From contig JNDT01001414.1 of NCBI GenBank assembly GCA_000697055.1, positions 1 through 31,413 on the forward strand: a stretch of 31,413 nucleotides of DNA, in the 5' to 3' direction. Origin of the DNA: Saksenaea vasiformis B4078. Taxonomy: Eukaryota > Mucoromycota > Mucoromycetes > Mucorales > Saksenaeaceae. A model generated the notes under the pieces. The model did not search any database. It had not been told where the DNA came from and saw nothing but the letters and a program-made list of their open reading frames with translations. Position 1 is the stretch's first letter. Every line of letters starts with the position of its first letter. Position numbers and translations under genes: made by a program. Below are positions 1-10,084 of the stretch, one piece after another.

Positions 1-530
1 TTTTCTTTTCTTTTCTTTTCTCTTTATTTTATTCTCTGTTTGACAAGCGACGACAATTCCACTGTCCTCTTTTTATTTCTCTTTTTATCTTTGACGAAAC
101 TCTTTGCCGATTCAAGGTAACGATATCAACGATCTTACTAACGATCATATTCTATTTTATCCAGATCTCTTTGGATATTGTCAATACCGACAACAGTTAC
201 TCTATTCAACCTTTTCTTTTTCTTTCTTCAAGCTTTACCGCTTAACCAAGTCTTGGTGTTTAACTTAAATCTACACCTGGTGCTCACTCAATTCCGAACT
301 TTTCTATCAACGAACATTACTCAACCGATACCTTTACCAACAATCACCGTCATCCATCTTACGCTACGACAACACTTGGAACAATACTATCCATATACAG
401 CAACTGAAAAATACAGCGTAACAACGAATAAACGACACCCCTCAGTCTCACTGTACTTCTCCAGTCCCGATACCATCGTTTTTGCAAGTGTTTGTGTGAT
501 TATTTTGATAGCAACAATTGAACTGGAATG
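1..530. other. Pyrimidine-rich window edge, no supported gene
   Basis: The first 20 bases are a short TTTTC microsatellite, followed by T/C-rich sequence. There is one long plus-strand reading frame (178-540), but it opens at TTG, has a biased low-complexity composition and matches no family I know. A donor-like AAGGTAACG near 116 and an acceptor-like TATCCAG near 165 could mark an intron of a gene that starts left of the window. I see no domain to support that. Confidence 0.3.
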
Positions 531-638
531 CTATGTATAGTAAAGTGCAAGCGTAAACGGATCGTTGTCAATCAAATCATGATCATCGATGATTCGTCTA
601 CCAGTAAGGTTTTGCAAACATGAGTTACATTCATCACA
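531..638 (-). pseudogene. Cysteine-rich C-terminal relic, family unknown
   Basis: Reading the minus strand from 638 to a TAG at 531 gives about 35 residues that begin CDECNSC and run through an acidic ...DHDLIDND... stretch to the stop. The segment looks coding: it has clustered cysteines and no stops. Continuing upstream needs a frameshift. It lies downstream, in the same orientation, of the recombinase-like relic ending near 958, and could be its displaced C-terminus or part of another element. The link is inference, and nothing in it identifies a function. Confidence 0.3.
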
Positions 639-957
639 GCCCACCAACAATCAAATATAAGCATTTTGGCAAGATGGTATTCATCCACAGGCGATCGTAA
701 AAAACGTTTATTCGGACAACACTGGGGAACAAACGCCTTAAACGAAATTACCTTATAGACGATCGTTGCACAAATCCCTTGCGACAATCAAATTTGTTGA
801 TGGTGTGTTGTTTTTGCAGAAGGTCATACCGAATAAAAATTTCGATCCCATTAGTATGCAAGACAACCAACTCCTTGATTTGTTTGTGCTTTCTAATTGT
901 ACAAAGCTGTTAGTTTGCACCTTTTCTTTTCTTTTTTTTTTTTGCTTTACCTTATGA

Positions 958-2140
958 ATGTTCTGACGTCGTATGGGTTAGTCGAAAGGCCAGCATAGTC
1001 CAATACGACCAATCGAATAGGTTTGAAATTGGTTTTCAAACGCTCAATCAAGTCTGCCCATATGAAAAAAGGTGAAGGTTGGAAATTTTCATTTCACTTT
1101 TTCTTGTCCTTTATACCTTTCATATTGCCATTAACATTTTTGATGTTGTGAATGTAATCATATTTGGATTTGTGGATATCTCGTCGCCTCAATGGTTCGT
1201 CACTATTGCATTCCGTGGATACGTATACTTTGGAGCATCGGCCAGACGTCAACAAGGTTTCCACCATTTTTTGCATCAATCGTGTTTTTGTGTCAGGCAA
1301 CTCGGTTGTTCTTGACTTGCGCGCATATCCGATCGTAGTCATGACTTTGCTGTTCAAATGTTTCACGTAATCTTTGTTGTCGTTTCTGAATAATTGCTCT
1401 AAATAACATTGAATGAGCGTCTTTTCTTATATATGTATAACGGAATGTCAATAGTTTACCAATATAGATGTCTTTGAGTTTCCATAGGAGTCTTCCCTTT
1501 TGAGGTTGACCAGATTCTCGAGACGTTGTTCTTGAACCCCAACGATTTGACTTGTTCACCCAAACTTCGATTTGTTTTTGTGTCTGTACGATATTGCCAA
1601 AATGAAGCTGTAAAAGGTTTCGCTGCGTTTCAGAGGTGATGAAGACTTGTTCGTACATTTCTGCGTTCGTAGGTTGTTTCATATAAAGCACCTCTTCCAA
1701 GTAATTTAGGGCAGCAGTTTTATTGATTCTTACTATTTTCAGAAAATGGAATTTTAGTACAAGCATAACAATAATAAGCATTGCCACAGTTGCCTTACCT
1801 TGTTTTCCGCAACTGTCTGATGAGCAAGTTGAAGACGTGTCGGTCGGGTTATCTTCGTGGTCGTTGAAATCGCAGAGTTCGACTTCTAATATTAAAAAAA
1901 AGATGAGCAATATCGTTGACATTCATATTCATAAAGAAAACAGACGTTCATCAGTTGGGTAGGAACGGTACTTGAAGGGGTTTCGTTTGAACACTGTGGT
2001 TCCTATGGCGACTGGTTCCAATGGATTGCACCCGTCAATGTAGATTGGAACCATATCAAACTCCTCCATTTTCTTTGCTGCAATTCGTCTGTTTTCATCT
2101 GAGAGTTCAAGTCCCAAAATGAGACATGCAGCTTGGCTTA
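958..2140 (-). pseudogene. Serine-recombinase-like gene of a mobile element, copy 1 (broken)
   Basis: The key reading (minus, 1366-1094) contains IGYARKS followed by a leucine-rich helix, then KVYVSTECNS, then LRRRD. In the same frame, after a single TGA near 1093, it continues to LVVLDYAGLSTN near 990-1020. This order matches the catalytic domain of serine recombinases (resolvase/IS607-type): a YxRxS nucleophile motif first, and a conserved D-x-L-S-R/T-N-like strand-helix later. Upstream exons can be joined across introns with good borders. One runs about 1917-1858; another ends at the acceptor near 1737 and gives VRINKTAALNYLEEVLY. Their products match nothing I recognise. Decay includes the in-frame stop and a frameshift near 1370. 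The related copy at 18491-19530 shares IGYARKS-like, cysteine-poor and DYxxLSTN blocks. The Fanzor relic begins just beyond its 5' end on the opposite strand. Assignment to the recombinase fold is by motif only. Confidence 0.55.
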
Positions 2141-2153
2141 CTGTTAACATGTA

Positions 2154-2184
2154 TGAAGAAGAAGAAGAAGAAGAAGAAGAAGAA
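2154..2184. repeat. (GAA)n microsatellite
   Basis: About ten GAA units in a row. They create artificial poly-Lys, poly-Glu and poly-Ser reading frames on both strands. The frames crossing it should not be read as proteins. Confidence 0.9.
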
Positions 2185-2398
2185 AACGAAGCAAAAAGAA
2201 AAGCGCCTGGTTTTTTTATTTCCACCCGACGCCAATGAAAAGTCATTATTGTTGTTTGGCGCAAAACGTTATACGGTACATGCGCAAAAGCTTTCAGGAA
2301 GAAGTGTAAGTATGAGCGAAAGACAAGCAAATCAAAGCATGGGCAATCAAAGAATAAGATCAATGCCAAAAAAAAAAATGGAAACGCGTTAAATAGCC

Positions 2399-2946
2399 AT
2401 GACCAAATCGATGAATCACAACGCCCTTATAATTGCTTTCGGAAATGGCGCCGTCTATTCATCAATGGATGGAAAGATACCGTCGTCAGCAAGAACAATA
2501 AGAAGCAAGCTGTATTATTTGGCAAAGCAGCGACGGGAAGTCAATTCACCTAGGGACTATCTTACTTTAACGGCATAAATGTAGGTGACGACCCAAGTCG
2601 TGATGATGTTGAATAGTTGACATCCCAGATATTCCTGGTCTGTCACAAAAGGGAGTTGCAGTAGCAAAAAGAAAAGCGAGATAAACACGGTAGCGCCGGT
2701 GCAGAGCTGCACGCCGAGCTAAACTGCAGCGTCTGCGGTGTGCGATGGAACCGTGACGTGTTAGGGGCCAAAAACGTTCGACGAACTTTCTTCCATATAA
2801 TGCAAAACGACAACCAATGTTCTCTCCGAATTGCAACGGCCGAAAAACATATAGGAGATAATATAATATTTTGTATCCGTAACTTGTTAGAAACCATTTT
2901 TTATTTTCAACAAGAGATTTTGCCGAAGCTCTGTACTACTTGCTGA
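2399..2946 (+). pseudogene. Fanzor / TnpB-like RNA-guided nuclease, C-terminal relic
   Basis: The reading from ATG 2399 gives NALIIAFGNGAVYSS, the conserved FGxG-type strand of the RuvC core in eukaryotic TnpB homologues (Fanzors). After a +1 frameshift near 2560, the frame to the TGA at 2944-2946 contains LTSQIFLVCHKREL and then CSVCGVRWNRDVLGAKNVRR (WNRD at 2746-2757). That is the split zinc ribbon plus the final RuvC aspartate motif (NRDVxAxxN) that ends TnpB and Fanzor proteins. Two TAG codons interrupt it. The first zinc-ribbon cysteine expected in TSQxC is Phe here. The N-terminal two thirds are absent; only about 250 bp separate it from the recombinase relic, and these hold a GAA microsatellite. 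Known family role: an RNA-guided DNA endonuclease carried by eukaryotic transposons of several types, including IS607-like elements and Helitrons. This copy cannot encode an intact enzyme. Confidence 0.75.
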
Positions 2947-3555
2947 AGGACACCGCCGTTTGTATCTAGCATGGTGTGAAGTGAAAGTCTCGTGCAATGA
3001 AGTTTAACCATACCTGGCTTCTTGATCATGAAAATTACAGATAGCTCGGTGGTGCTGAAGTCGATATTGGACAGAACATATGTACGCCCCCAGTCTGCAG
3101 TCCTTGGCGTTGGTATTCCATCGATAATTTCCTTGTATGAGCACCGACAGCTATCTCAGCCGTGATCAAGTTGGGAGAAAAGCCTTTGCAAATGAGACGG
3201 GATCAACTACATAACCCATTGGCAGGACCGAGGTCTCGAATCAACATCACAGGCTGATTCAGTTTCATACAAAGCTTGTGAGGTGGTAACCTTGTTACTG
3301 CCAAAGAACTGAGGTATTCCATGGGATATACAGCACTGTATTCAGTGTCCTAGACGCTGTCAATTAAAAAACTATTCCTGAGTCTGTCCAGTTAGCTTTT
3401 CCAATGCCTTTGAATTTAATTTGTCGCCATCTACGTTTCGACGTGTCAAAATGGCGGATACGATAGTCCTCCTGGAATCAGCCTCCATTGTAGTGTGGAT
3501 ATTGGGCCATGTGGCATCATTGACTTGATTGATTGTGCAGTCTGTCTGGCACTAT

Positions 3556-5281
3556 TCAGCTCGCAATGGAGTTATATCGTATGATCCAAAAAATGGGAGG
3601 AAGGTTTACCATTACTAATATCAAGTAAGAGGTTTGAAAACCGCTGGATTCTTGATGCATCAATGTCATTGCGAGCTCGTCGCACACGCATGTCTTCTGT
3701 AAGTTGTAACTTGCGGACTTGGACCACCATGACAGCTGTGAGATGAATGAATTGATGATCTGGCTTGGGCTTCTGCGTGGAATCACAGGAAGGATCTGTC
3801 TAAAGTCACCTCCAAACACAACAATCTTGCCGCCAAAATAAACCTCTTCCAATGTAGGAGAGTTCTGTCTCGTGATATCACGGAGTAGGGTATCAACACA
3901 ATGGATGGCTTTTTTGTTTGTCATGGGAGCTTCATCCCAGATGATTATCGCTGCTTGCTTTATAAGTTCTGCCTCATCTGACTCGCATGGATGATACCCG
4001 AGTAATATCCAGGTTCAAAAGGATCTTGATCCGTGAATGTGCAGTTCTCCCACCCTCAAGGATTATGGCAGCAATTCCTGATGATGCAACGGCAAGAGCA
4101 ATTCTATGATACGAGTGTACATGTACAAGAATCACGTTGTAAAGAAACGTCGTTTCGGTCTCTCCTAGTCCATCGACAAAGAACACGTTAAGGGTATTAG
4201 TGGATGGTGAGGGGGTCTCTTCAGATTCGAATGCTTGTTTTACAACGTTGAAGATATGCCCTTGGCCATCATTAAGCATCTGTTCTTGCTGAGAAACTCG
4301 TCCAATCAAAAGTTCTGTATCGTAATCGAGTTCTACAGAAGGAACGGCAGTTTCCGTATTTTCGTTTTGCAATGACGGTTGTGATAAGCTTGAAAAGTTG
4401 GAAAGTGTGCTTCCTTGGTTACGCAGTATTCGCTCCATGTCACGTAAAGTTGCAGAAACGCAGGCTGCTTGGATATCCACATGGCGCACATTCTGATTTT
4501 GCTGAAATCGGTAACTGAAATCTGCACATAGCTCGGTATAGTGTCGATTCCAGAGGTAAGCAGGATCAGAAACCCGGCAGTGCAGCAAAAGGCAACAAAA
4601 TAATTTGCGCAATTGACGGGAGGATGCATTCATAAATGATGCTTCGTTGAGGCAATGATCCAATTCATTGTCATCGCGAAGAAGGCTTCTTGCAGATACT
4701 GCTTCTCGGAATGTCGGATACAAACGGTTTTCCACTGTTCGCAAGTGTTCAAAACTTAATGCTCCCCTCACGTGAAGAAATAGAACGCGCAAACAAAAGC
4801 ACTCGGTAACTTTGCGTTGAACAAAATAGATTCTGCCAACTGCTCCGGCAGACCGTGTTTGTAGAGTCCAGGTACCAACCTGCTCGTTGACGGAGTAGTG
4901 CAAAGGAATATCCGCGTATAGATATTGCCTCGCAGTTGGGTCGTCTTGGTTAAGCTTAAACCGTCTTGTCAGTGTGGTACGCCTGCGGTTTTGGACAGCA
5001 AGTACGAGAGCAGCACGATCACGAAAGTAAATCTGCTCAGAGTCTGGCAAATGGATATGTAATCGATATATAGTGGGATGCTGTGCCTGCACAGTGAATG
5101 AGAACATTCTCCAGCAGCATTCTGTAGCGGAAAGGTAACGCGCATCTTGACACTTACGGATCTCATCAACTGCTTGTACCGCGTCATTATCCGCCTGTAG
5201 CCAGTAATTCGTCCTGTCGGAACCTCTATAGGCATATTTATACAGGTAGTTTGTGGCCAGTACGTTTGCACAGATCTCCAC
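3556..5281 (-). pseudogene. Helitron RepHel C-terminal half (Rep tyrosine and PIF1-like helicase), degenerate
   Basis: The 435-residue reading 5281-3974 starts with MEICANVLATNYLYKYAYRG, the Rep tyrosine region, and runs into an SF1B PIF1-type helicase. Its Walker A is GLGETETT where the family has GPGGTGKT, so the phosphate-binding Lys is Thr and two Gly are Glu. Next come SSGIAA and GRTAHS. The Walker B box IIWDEAPM near 3925-3955 lies between this frame and the reading 3924-3556, which contains GGDFRQILPVIPR, the helicase motif III block. Further fragments down to about 2990 still read PHKLCMKLNQPVMLIRDLG and AEIAVGAH, the later helicase region. Neither ATP binding nor a continuous protein is possible. 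The neighbouring Rep half is upstream on the same strand. Confidence 0.85.
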
Positions 5282-5778
5282 ATTTATATGTGCATTGTAC
5301 TTTGTCGATAAATAACGGTCTTAGGGAACAACCCAGCTGTTATCGATGCGAACGTTGTTCACTATAATATTTTCATAACAGTTACTGCGGCGTGTCGTAT
5401 AGGAGAACTCATTGATGTATTAGTCATGTCAGTAATAACTGTAATGAAGTAAACTCAGAGAGTTATCTATAATTAGTACATAACTGAAGATCCCGTTCTA
5501 AGTTAAATTAAAGATCAGGTACATGAAATAACTCTTCCCAATACAACATCACAACAGAAAAAGAACAAGAAGAATATGAAGAACAAAATAAGAGTATCAA
5601 GGCACCCGAAAGGACATGTTTTACCCAATCATGACCTTTCTATGAGCTCCACTCTAATTTATTATATATAATGAGGATAGAAAATAACATACTAGAGAGA
5701 CATCTCTTTTATTCTACTTTATGAGTAAAAGAAATCTCAAAAGATTTATCTGCCTGATTTTCACTATTTTTTTTTTAT
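5282..5778. other. Helitron interior without recognisable coding frame
   Basis: About 500 bp of AT-rich sequence separates the two recognisable RepHel halves. It has no long frame on either strand. Since the family protein is continuous, this stretch is either badly decayed coding DNA or a later insertion that replaced part of the Rep domain. I found no terminal repeats marking an insertion. Confidence 0.4.
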
Positions 5779-7180
5779 CTATCCGTTTATCACACGGCGT
5801 CGGTAGATCACAGTCCCATTATCATCAACTGTAGTTTCAGGTTGAAATTGTTTTGGGAACTTTCTGTTGCACCGATCATCAACCATACATGCTACTGTTC
5901 GATTATGCTGGCCACGCTTTCGGTAAACCATCATAGCTGTGACAGTTTCATATAGTTTTGGGAGAAGTACGTTTGTCAGGAATTGCGGCCGAAACAATGC
6001 TATCACAATTCTCCACCGTTGTTGGCTTATCTTCAGAATGCACGATCTAAAGAATATGAGATGGGGAAGCCCACGTTTCTGAAATTCGATGACATGCACT
6101 TAATCCAATTATCCGCCCAAAAACTTGCTTTTTACGAATATCCTCCCTCAGACTTTTGGATTTTCCCTTAAATACACGACAGAAAATGTCAGGCCTATCT
6201 GCAGCAGATTGCCCTGATAATAGGGCGCTCTGGATCTCTGACCACTTTGGATTGCATGTAATGGTGACGAAGAGGTCTGGTTTCCTCAATGCACGAACAG
6301 TATTCTTGGCGTCTTGATATTGTTGATGCATATATCGCGCTCTATTAGTAAAGGATGATAGTAGTACAACCCTACGACCGACTTGCGTTGAATTGACATC
6401 TCCATTGGTAACAGCATCTGCTGCTCCTGAGTAGTATTGCTTTGCTGAAATCCGGTCCTGAGGCCCTCTGTGTAAGCTACGCTCCCGATGTTCATCTCTG
6501 TCTTCGTCCACCTCCATCTCAGAAGCAACAACGTTGCTTTCCTCGAGGGATCAATTCTCTTGTTGTGGGATCACAGAGCGGTAAATCGGTAGACCAACCC
6601 AAGTCGCCGTGAGGAAAGCGAAGTATATAATGCGTGGGAACGCACATTGAGTGCAATTCATGGGTACGATGTACATCGCCATCCTTAGTTATATATATAC
6701 CACGTCTCGATTGGCTGCCTGATCAGCTTCTTGTCCAAGAGTGATGATCGCTACCTCAGTAACAGAAGGTACAGTGTGTTGACACCGATCAGGCGATATA
6801 CCGCCAGTGATACGGATACTCAGATCAGTGGAAAGTCCATTTCGGAGACGTTCAGCAGCAAACTGGACATTTTGTGCAAAGACGTTGTTCTGAAGGAACT
6901 AATCCTGATTTGAAAGAATAAGCTTTGGTTCAGGGTTTGAAACCTCTGTTCGCGATATTGGATTTGAGTTTCAGGGTCGTATATATATATATATATATAT
7001 TTGCAAAGCAGGATCGCTCTGTCCACTTTGAGGGAGCAATGGTCACATCTGATGGTAGATGTCTCTGTTTATACGAAATGTATAAACACCTTCCCGGCCA
7101 TTTGCTAACTCACAATCTAGCTGATATTTGTACGAAAATGAACAGAGGTTCCATTACTTTCAGTCAAGAGTGAAATGGTG
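5779..7180 (-). pseudogene. Helitron Rep (HUH endonuclease) region, frameshifted
   Basis: This is the N-terminal part of RepHel, which nicks DNA for rolling-circle transposition. Seen from 5' to 3': the block containing DPETQIQYREQ near 6970, with a (TA)10 tract at 6980-7000 that lengthens an IYIY run; the reading 6517-6047 with GRRVVLLSSF and PDLFVTITCNPKWSEIQ; and the reading 6099-5779 with HVIEFQKRGLPH. At the HUH motif the sequence is CCCCATCTCATATTCT. Family members have His-x-His here, and one missing base between the two histidine codons throws the frame, so the catalytic motif is destroyed. After the lesion, the frame that would follow still resembles the family and ends in TVDDNGTVIYRRR near 5800. 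Non-functional. Confidence 0.8.
6980..7000. repeat. (TA)10 microsatellite
   Basis: A 21-base TA run lies inside the degenerate Helitron N-terminal frame. It encodes repeated Ile-Tyr just before DPETQIQ, where family members normally have a short IYIY segment, so this looks like an expansion in a dead gene. Confidence 0.9.
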
Positions 7181-7189
7181 AACTGAAGA

Positions 7190-7548
7190 GGTAGATATAC
7201 AGTCGCCTGACGAAAAGATTGAAGGCTTACCTGTAACCATTTACTATTTTCGCTACAGCGAGATATAATCAGCGTTGAAACACTAGTGGTCGGCCTTGAC
7301 CAAGTGAAGAGGCTGTTGCGCGACAACTCTTCTCGACTACTCTCAGTATATTGCGAATATCACGTTGCTTAAGCGTCTTTGGCCGCTCAGACCCTGTAGG
7401 TCGTTTGACAATATCTCGCCTTTCGTAATTATGGAAGACGCGAGGTACGGTTCTTAAATGTACTAAGCCTTGTTTGCAATCTCTTTTGGTTTTATATCAG
7501 CTTGAGCGAAAGCCACAATTCGAGTCTTTCTTTGTCAGTCAAATGCAT
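7190..7548 (-). pseudogene. Tc1/mariner transposase, N-terminal DNA-binding half only
   Basis: ATG 7548 opens MHLTDKERLE. After a one-base gap in frame it continues VAFAQADIKPKEIANK, then RVFHNYERRDIVKRPTGSER (7440-7390) and LKQRDIRNILRVVEKSCRAT. This is the paired helix-turn-helix N-terminus of Tc1/mariner transposases: a KPKEIA helix-turn-helix, an S/P-RxxxRY helix, a basic GRPxxL-type hook and a second helix-turn-helix. The sequence loses resemblance near 7190, where the Helitron begins, and the catalytic DDE half is missing. A C-terminal transposase fragment at 17480-17752 belongs to the same superfamily but is on the other strand and 10 kb away. The fragment looks like a Tc1 copy cut by the Helitron insertion or by later deletion. 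Confidence 0.7.
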
Positions 7549-7559
7549 AATATACAAGT

Positions 7560-8700
7560 TATGAATACAACAACCTTTGGAAGTTCCTAATGATCTGTTT
7601 CCAATCATAACTGATCAACTCGCTCAATAAGTGATTGTTAGTCACTTGGAATGGGGAAGCCTGTAACAAGGGCATCCTAATTACTCCAACTTTGTTGCTC
7701 TTTTCCTAGTGTTCCTCCGGTTGGATTGACATGTTAATGGCAGACTGATTCTTTAACCTCCATTTTCTTGACTTTAATGGTAAGATGTTACGATGGCAAA
7801 TGCCAACTGTCAACTGACACACATTCTTATCTTAAACAGTTTCTACTGTAATGCCGTGAAGGCGTTGAACAATTACACAGTGTTTACGCGCGCGATTTTT
7901 GAGATACCGACAATGCTCGTGTAAGGTTACGCTGATTTCGGAAGACCCTAGACAGCTTTGCAAAGCGCTGACTAAACACGGATTTCCAGGGTGGCGGAGA
8001 TATTCATGCAAAGATCTGTCAATGGCGCAAAACGTCATTGCTCACACTGACGGGGGAATTCCCACTAACGCGCTTTCTCGGAACTCTTTTGGCTGTACCT
8101 TTCAACTGGATCGAGAGCAAGCAAGTGTATTTCCGCAAAATGCCTCTGATTCTCCGTGAAACATCACAGACGATGCTCCAGCAAACTCAACATAATCGCG
8201 CAGCAGTCCTGCAGAACTCTCAAGTGAGCCGATGCGAAACTCTGCCTGCTGTTTGCGACGATGGATGGCCATCGGCTTGATAGATTTAGGTTTATGAAAC
8301 GTCTGCACACGATCAGGAAGACCGATGCAAAAGGGGAAAATACAGTAAGACTACCCTATGAGCTCAAAATCAGTTGTAGTCAGAGTCTTGAAAAGAAAGC
8401 TCCACGGTGCACTTTTATTGATTTGTGCTATAGCCTGCATTTGCTTTTGGAAAGTTCCTTACCGATTGCTGTGAGGACTCTAAAAAAGCAATGATTGACA
8501 TTGCGTATATTGACCTGTGAGCTCGCGACGATTACTGAGCCTTTTTCTTATTTCGACAATAGCTTGAATGTAAAGGTAAAAAGACAGAACTACGGATGGA
8601 CGGAACGAAATAAGGATGTCGATAGTCATGAGATAATTATTCGTCTTCCGTTGTCCTTTCTATCCAAATATCATATTGCACATGTGTATGATCGTCTCTA
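7560..8700. other. Gene-poor stretch with weak short frames
   Basis: Several 60-85 codon frames occur on both strands between 7832 and 8701, for example plus 7899-8159 and minus 8308-8102. They overlap one another, show no domain, no consistent composition and no start context, and I cannot support any as a gene. The region may hold decayed element sequence next to the Tc1 fragment. Confidence 0.3.
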
Positions 8701-9415
8701 GATAGCGAATAGTAGCCCATATTGATGTAATAGAAGTGTATGTTGCATTACAAGGATGGACCAGAAGTAGGCTTTAATTAGCAGTGGAAACATAATTTCT
8801 CTGACATGTCTGGGCCCTTCTATGGATTTTCTCCGGTTTCTTGGCTGAAGCTTTTTCATTACACTACCTCAAGTATAGTAAGGTACCTTACTGATGCTCT
8901 CGGCAATCTTCCGTGCTATAAATTCTCCGCGTCAACTTGACTCGCTAAATAGAGTAAAGTTCAAACGCTACTCGGGATTAGACGATATAAACTTGGACTG
9001 GGGACGACGATGCATAATGTTTGGTCATATGGTAAACCTTTCATGCAAGCAATAAAAACAATGCCTGTCCATGTTTTTTTTTATTTCTCGGGATTAGGAT
9101 GCACACTCAAACAAGTCTATGGACGTCGCAAAGGTCATCAGAGAGACTTTTGAACGGAATAGTACGATATTAAACGAACAGTAGAAGAATTGCTACTTTC
9201 TTTTCTTATTTCGTGGCTGTTGTCAAATCAAACATTGTGATACATTGTATACATGAAACGATAAATAGATGGCGCCAATGGAAGGGCAATCTTGTAAGGT
9301 TCACGAGAGATTCTCGGCGGGGCTCTATACCGGCATATCCATATTTTCGCATCAGCCGAAGTTCCACGCTATACATGTAAGCTACGGTGTAGCATATGGT
9401 AGTCATTGGAAAAAA
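8701..9415. other. AT-rich intergenic region upstream of the first secreted-protein gene
   Basis: No coding signal on either strand. It includes a short poly-T run near 9076 and leads into the TATA box of the gene at 9535. Confidence 0.4.
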
Positions 9416-9419
9416 ACAG

Positions 9420-9427
9420 TATATAAA
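9420..9427 (+). promoter_or_regulatory. TATA box of the first secreted-protein gene
   Basis: TATATAAA lies 115 bp before the ATG at 9535. The paralogue has TATAAATA at 13788, 114 bp before its ATG. The matching motif and spacing in two otherwise diverged upstream regions support a working core promoter. Confidence 0.6.
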
Positions 9428-9534
9428 TACTGCTCCTGACTTCCAGGCGAAGATCTACCTATCTGATTAACGGCTATTCTTCAGGTATTGAACGTCCTAC
9501 AAGAAAACTAGAGAGATTGAAGCTTCTATAGAAC

Positions 9535-9843
9535 ATGCGCTCCATTCTCTTCCTCCTTGTGCTATTGGTGACTATGGTCTATGCATCTTCCCTACTGGAA
9601 GCTAGAGGCAGAAAGAAAGGCGGAAAGAATGTGAAGTGTGTCCCTGAAATCAATATAACAGAGCAAGCGGCAGCCAAGAAGTATGTCGAAGAAAAGTGCC
9701 CCAAATTGAGCTTTACAAAGGTACTTGTCAAAAAGAGCGCCCACAACTGCAAAACGAAGAGCAACGGCCAGGCCTACGTATGCAACGGAAACTGCATTAC
9801 TGGAAAATTCCCGAATTCAGAAACTGGCATCTGCGTTGTATAA
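9535..9843 (+). CDS. Small secreted cysteine-rich protein, copy 1
   Basis: 102 residues from ATG 9535, intronless. Residues 1-17 are a classical signal peptide: MR, then a hydrophobic ILFLLVLLVTMVY core, then a small-residue cleavage region near AS. A basic Gly/Lys linker follows (ARGRKKGGK), then a compact domain of about 70 residues with six cysteines: VKC, EKC, HNC, the pair CNGNC, and a final GIC three residues from the end. All six are conserved in the paralogue at 13902, which suggests three disulfides in an extracellular protein. A polyadenylation-like AATAAA follows the stop within 15 bases. The gene is convergent with the 244-residue protein at 11319-10585. I recognise no named family. 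Small, stable, secreted and basic fits an effector-like, antimicrobial or cell-wall role, but the sequence does not choose between them. Confidence 0.85.
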   Translation: MRSILFLLVLLVTMVYASSLLEARGRKKGGKNVKCVPEINITEQAAAKKYVEEKCPKLSFTKVLVKKSAHNCKTKSNGQAYVCNGNCITGKFPNSETGICVV

Positions 9844-10084
9844 ATTTACATAAATAAAATCGCGCAGAGAATGAAAAACAGACATGGCTTTAAGATTATA
9901 TGCTTTGGAAGTACGTCTAAAGGTGTAGGTTGACGTTGCAACTTAACCGTTGAAGCAAGACTTATACTTCCATATGTTAAATGATGCTCTTTAGATGACA
10001 AGTTAGCCTTGTTGACAGTTATAACTAATGCCACCGTTGTTGTCTTCCTGGTCAGGATACTTTAAGTGCTTCTAGCAAGCGGTA

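Larger units (their letters stand above)
2980..7180 (-). mobile_element. Decayed Helitron (rolling-circle transposon)
   Basis: The minus strand reads in order: an N-terminal block (REGVYTFRINRDIYHQM, then PLLPQSGQS, then DPETQIQYREQRFQTLN); the Helitron-like N domain (KPDLFVTITCNPKW); the Rep HUH region (EFQKRGLPH); the Rep tyrosine region (LYKYAYRGSDR); and PIF1-family helicase motifs (Walker A region, IIWDEAPM, GGDFRQILPVIPR, then a degenerate VMLIRDLGPANGLC). This order is diagnostic of Helitron RepHel proteins. Frames shift at several points. I did not find clean 5'-TC or 3' hairpin-CTRR termini. The left (3') end abuts the Fanzor relic near 2946, and the right (5') end abuts a Tc1 transposase fragment near 7190. 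Confidence 0.85.

Noticed and set aside
178..540. 120-codon plus-strand frame at the left edge.
   Set aside because: It opens at TTG, has low-complexity hydrophobic sequence and lacks any family match.
1540..1640. QKQIEVWVNKSNRWGSR in recombinase-like copy 1 recalls homeodomain helix 3 (QIKIWFQNRR).
   Set aside because: The distance from the upstream hydrophobic LQLHF segment to the Trp is about half that of a homeodomain, and the second helix is missing.
2126..2392. Plus-strand frame with poly-Lys, 88 codons.
   Set aside because: Created by the GAA microsatellite; the surrounding frame has no domain.
7832..8308. Overlapping short frames near the Tc1 fragment as a possible gene.
   Set aside because: Frames on both strands are equally open, with no motif and no splice support.
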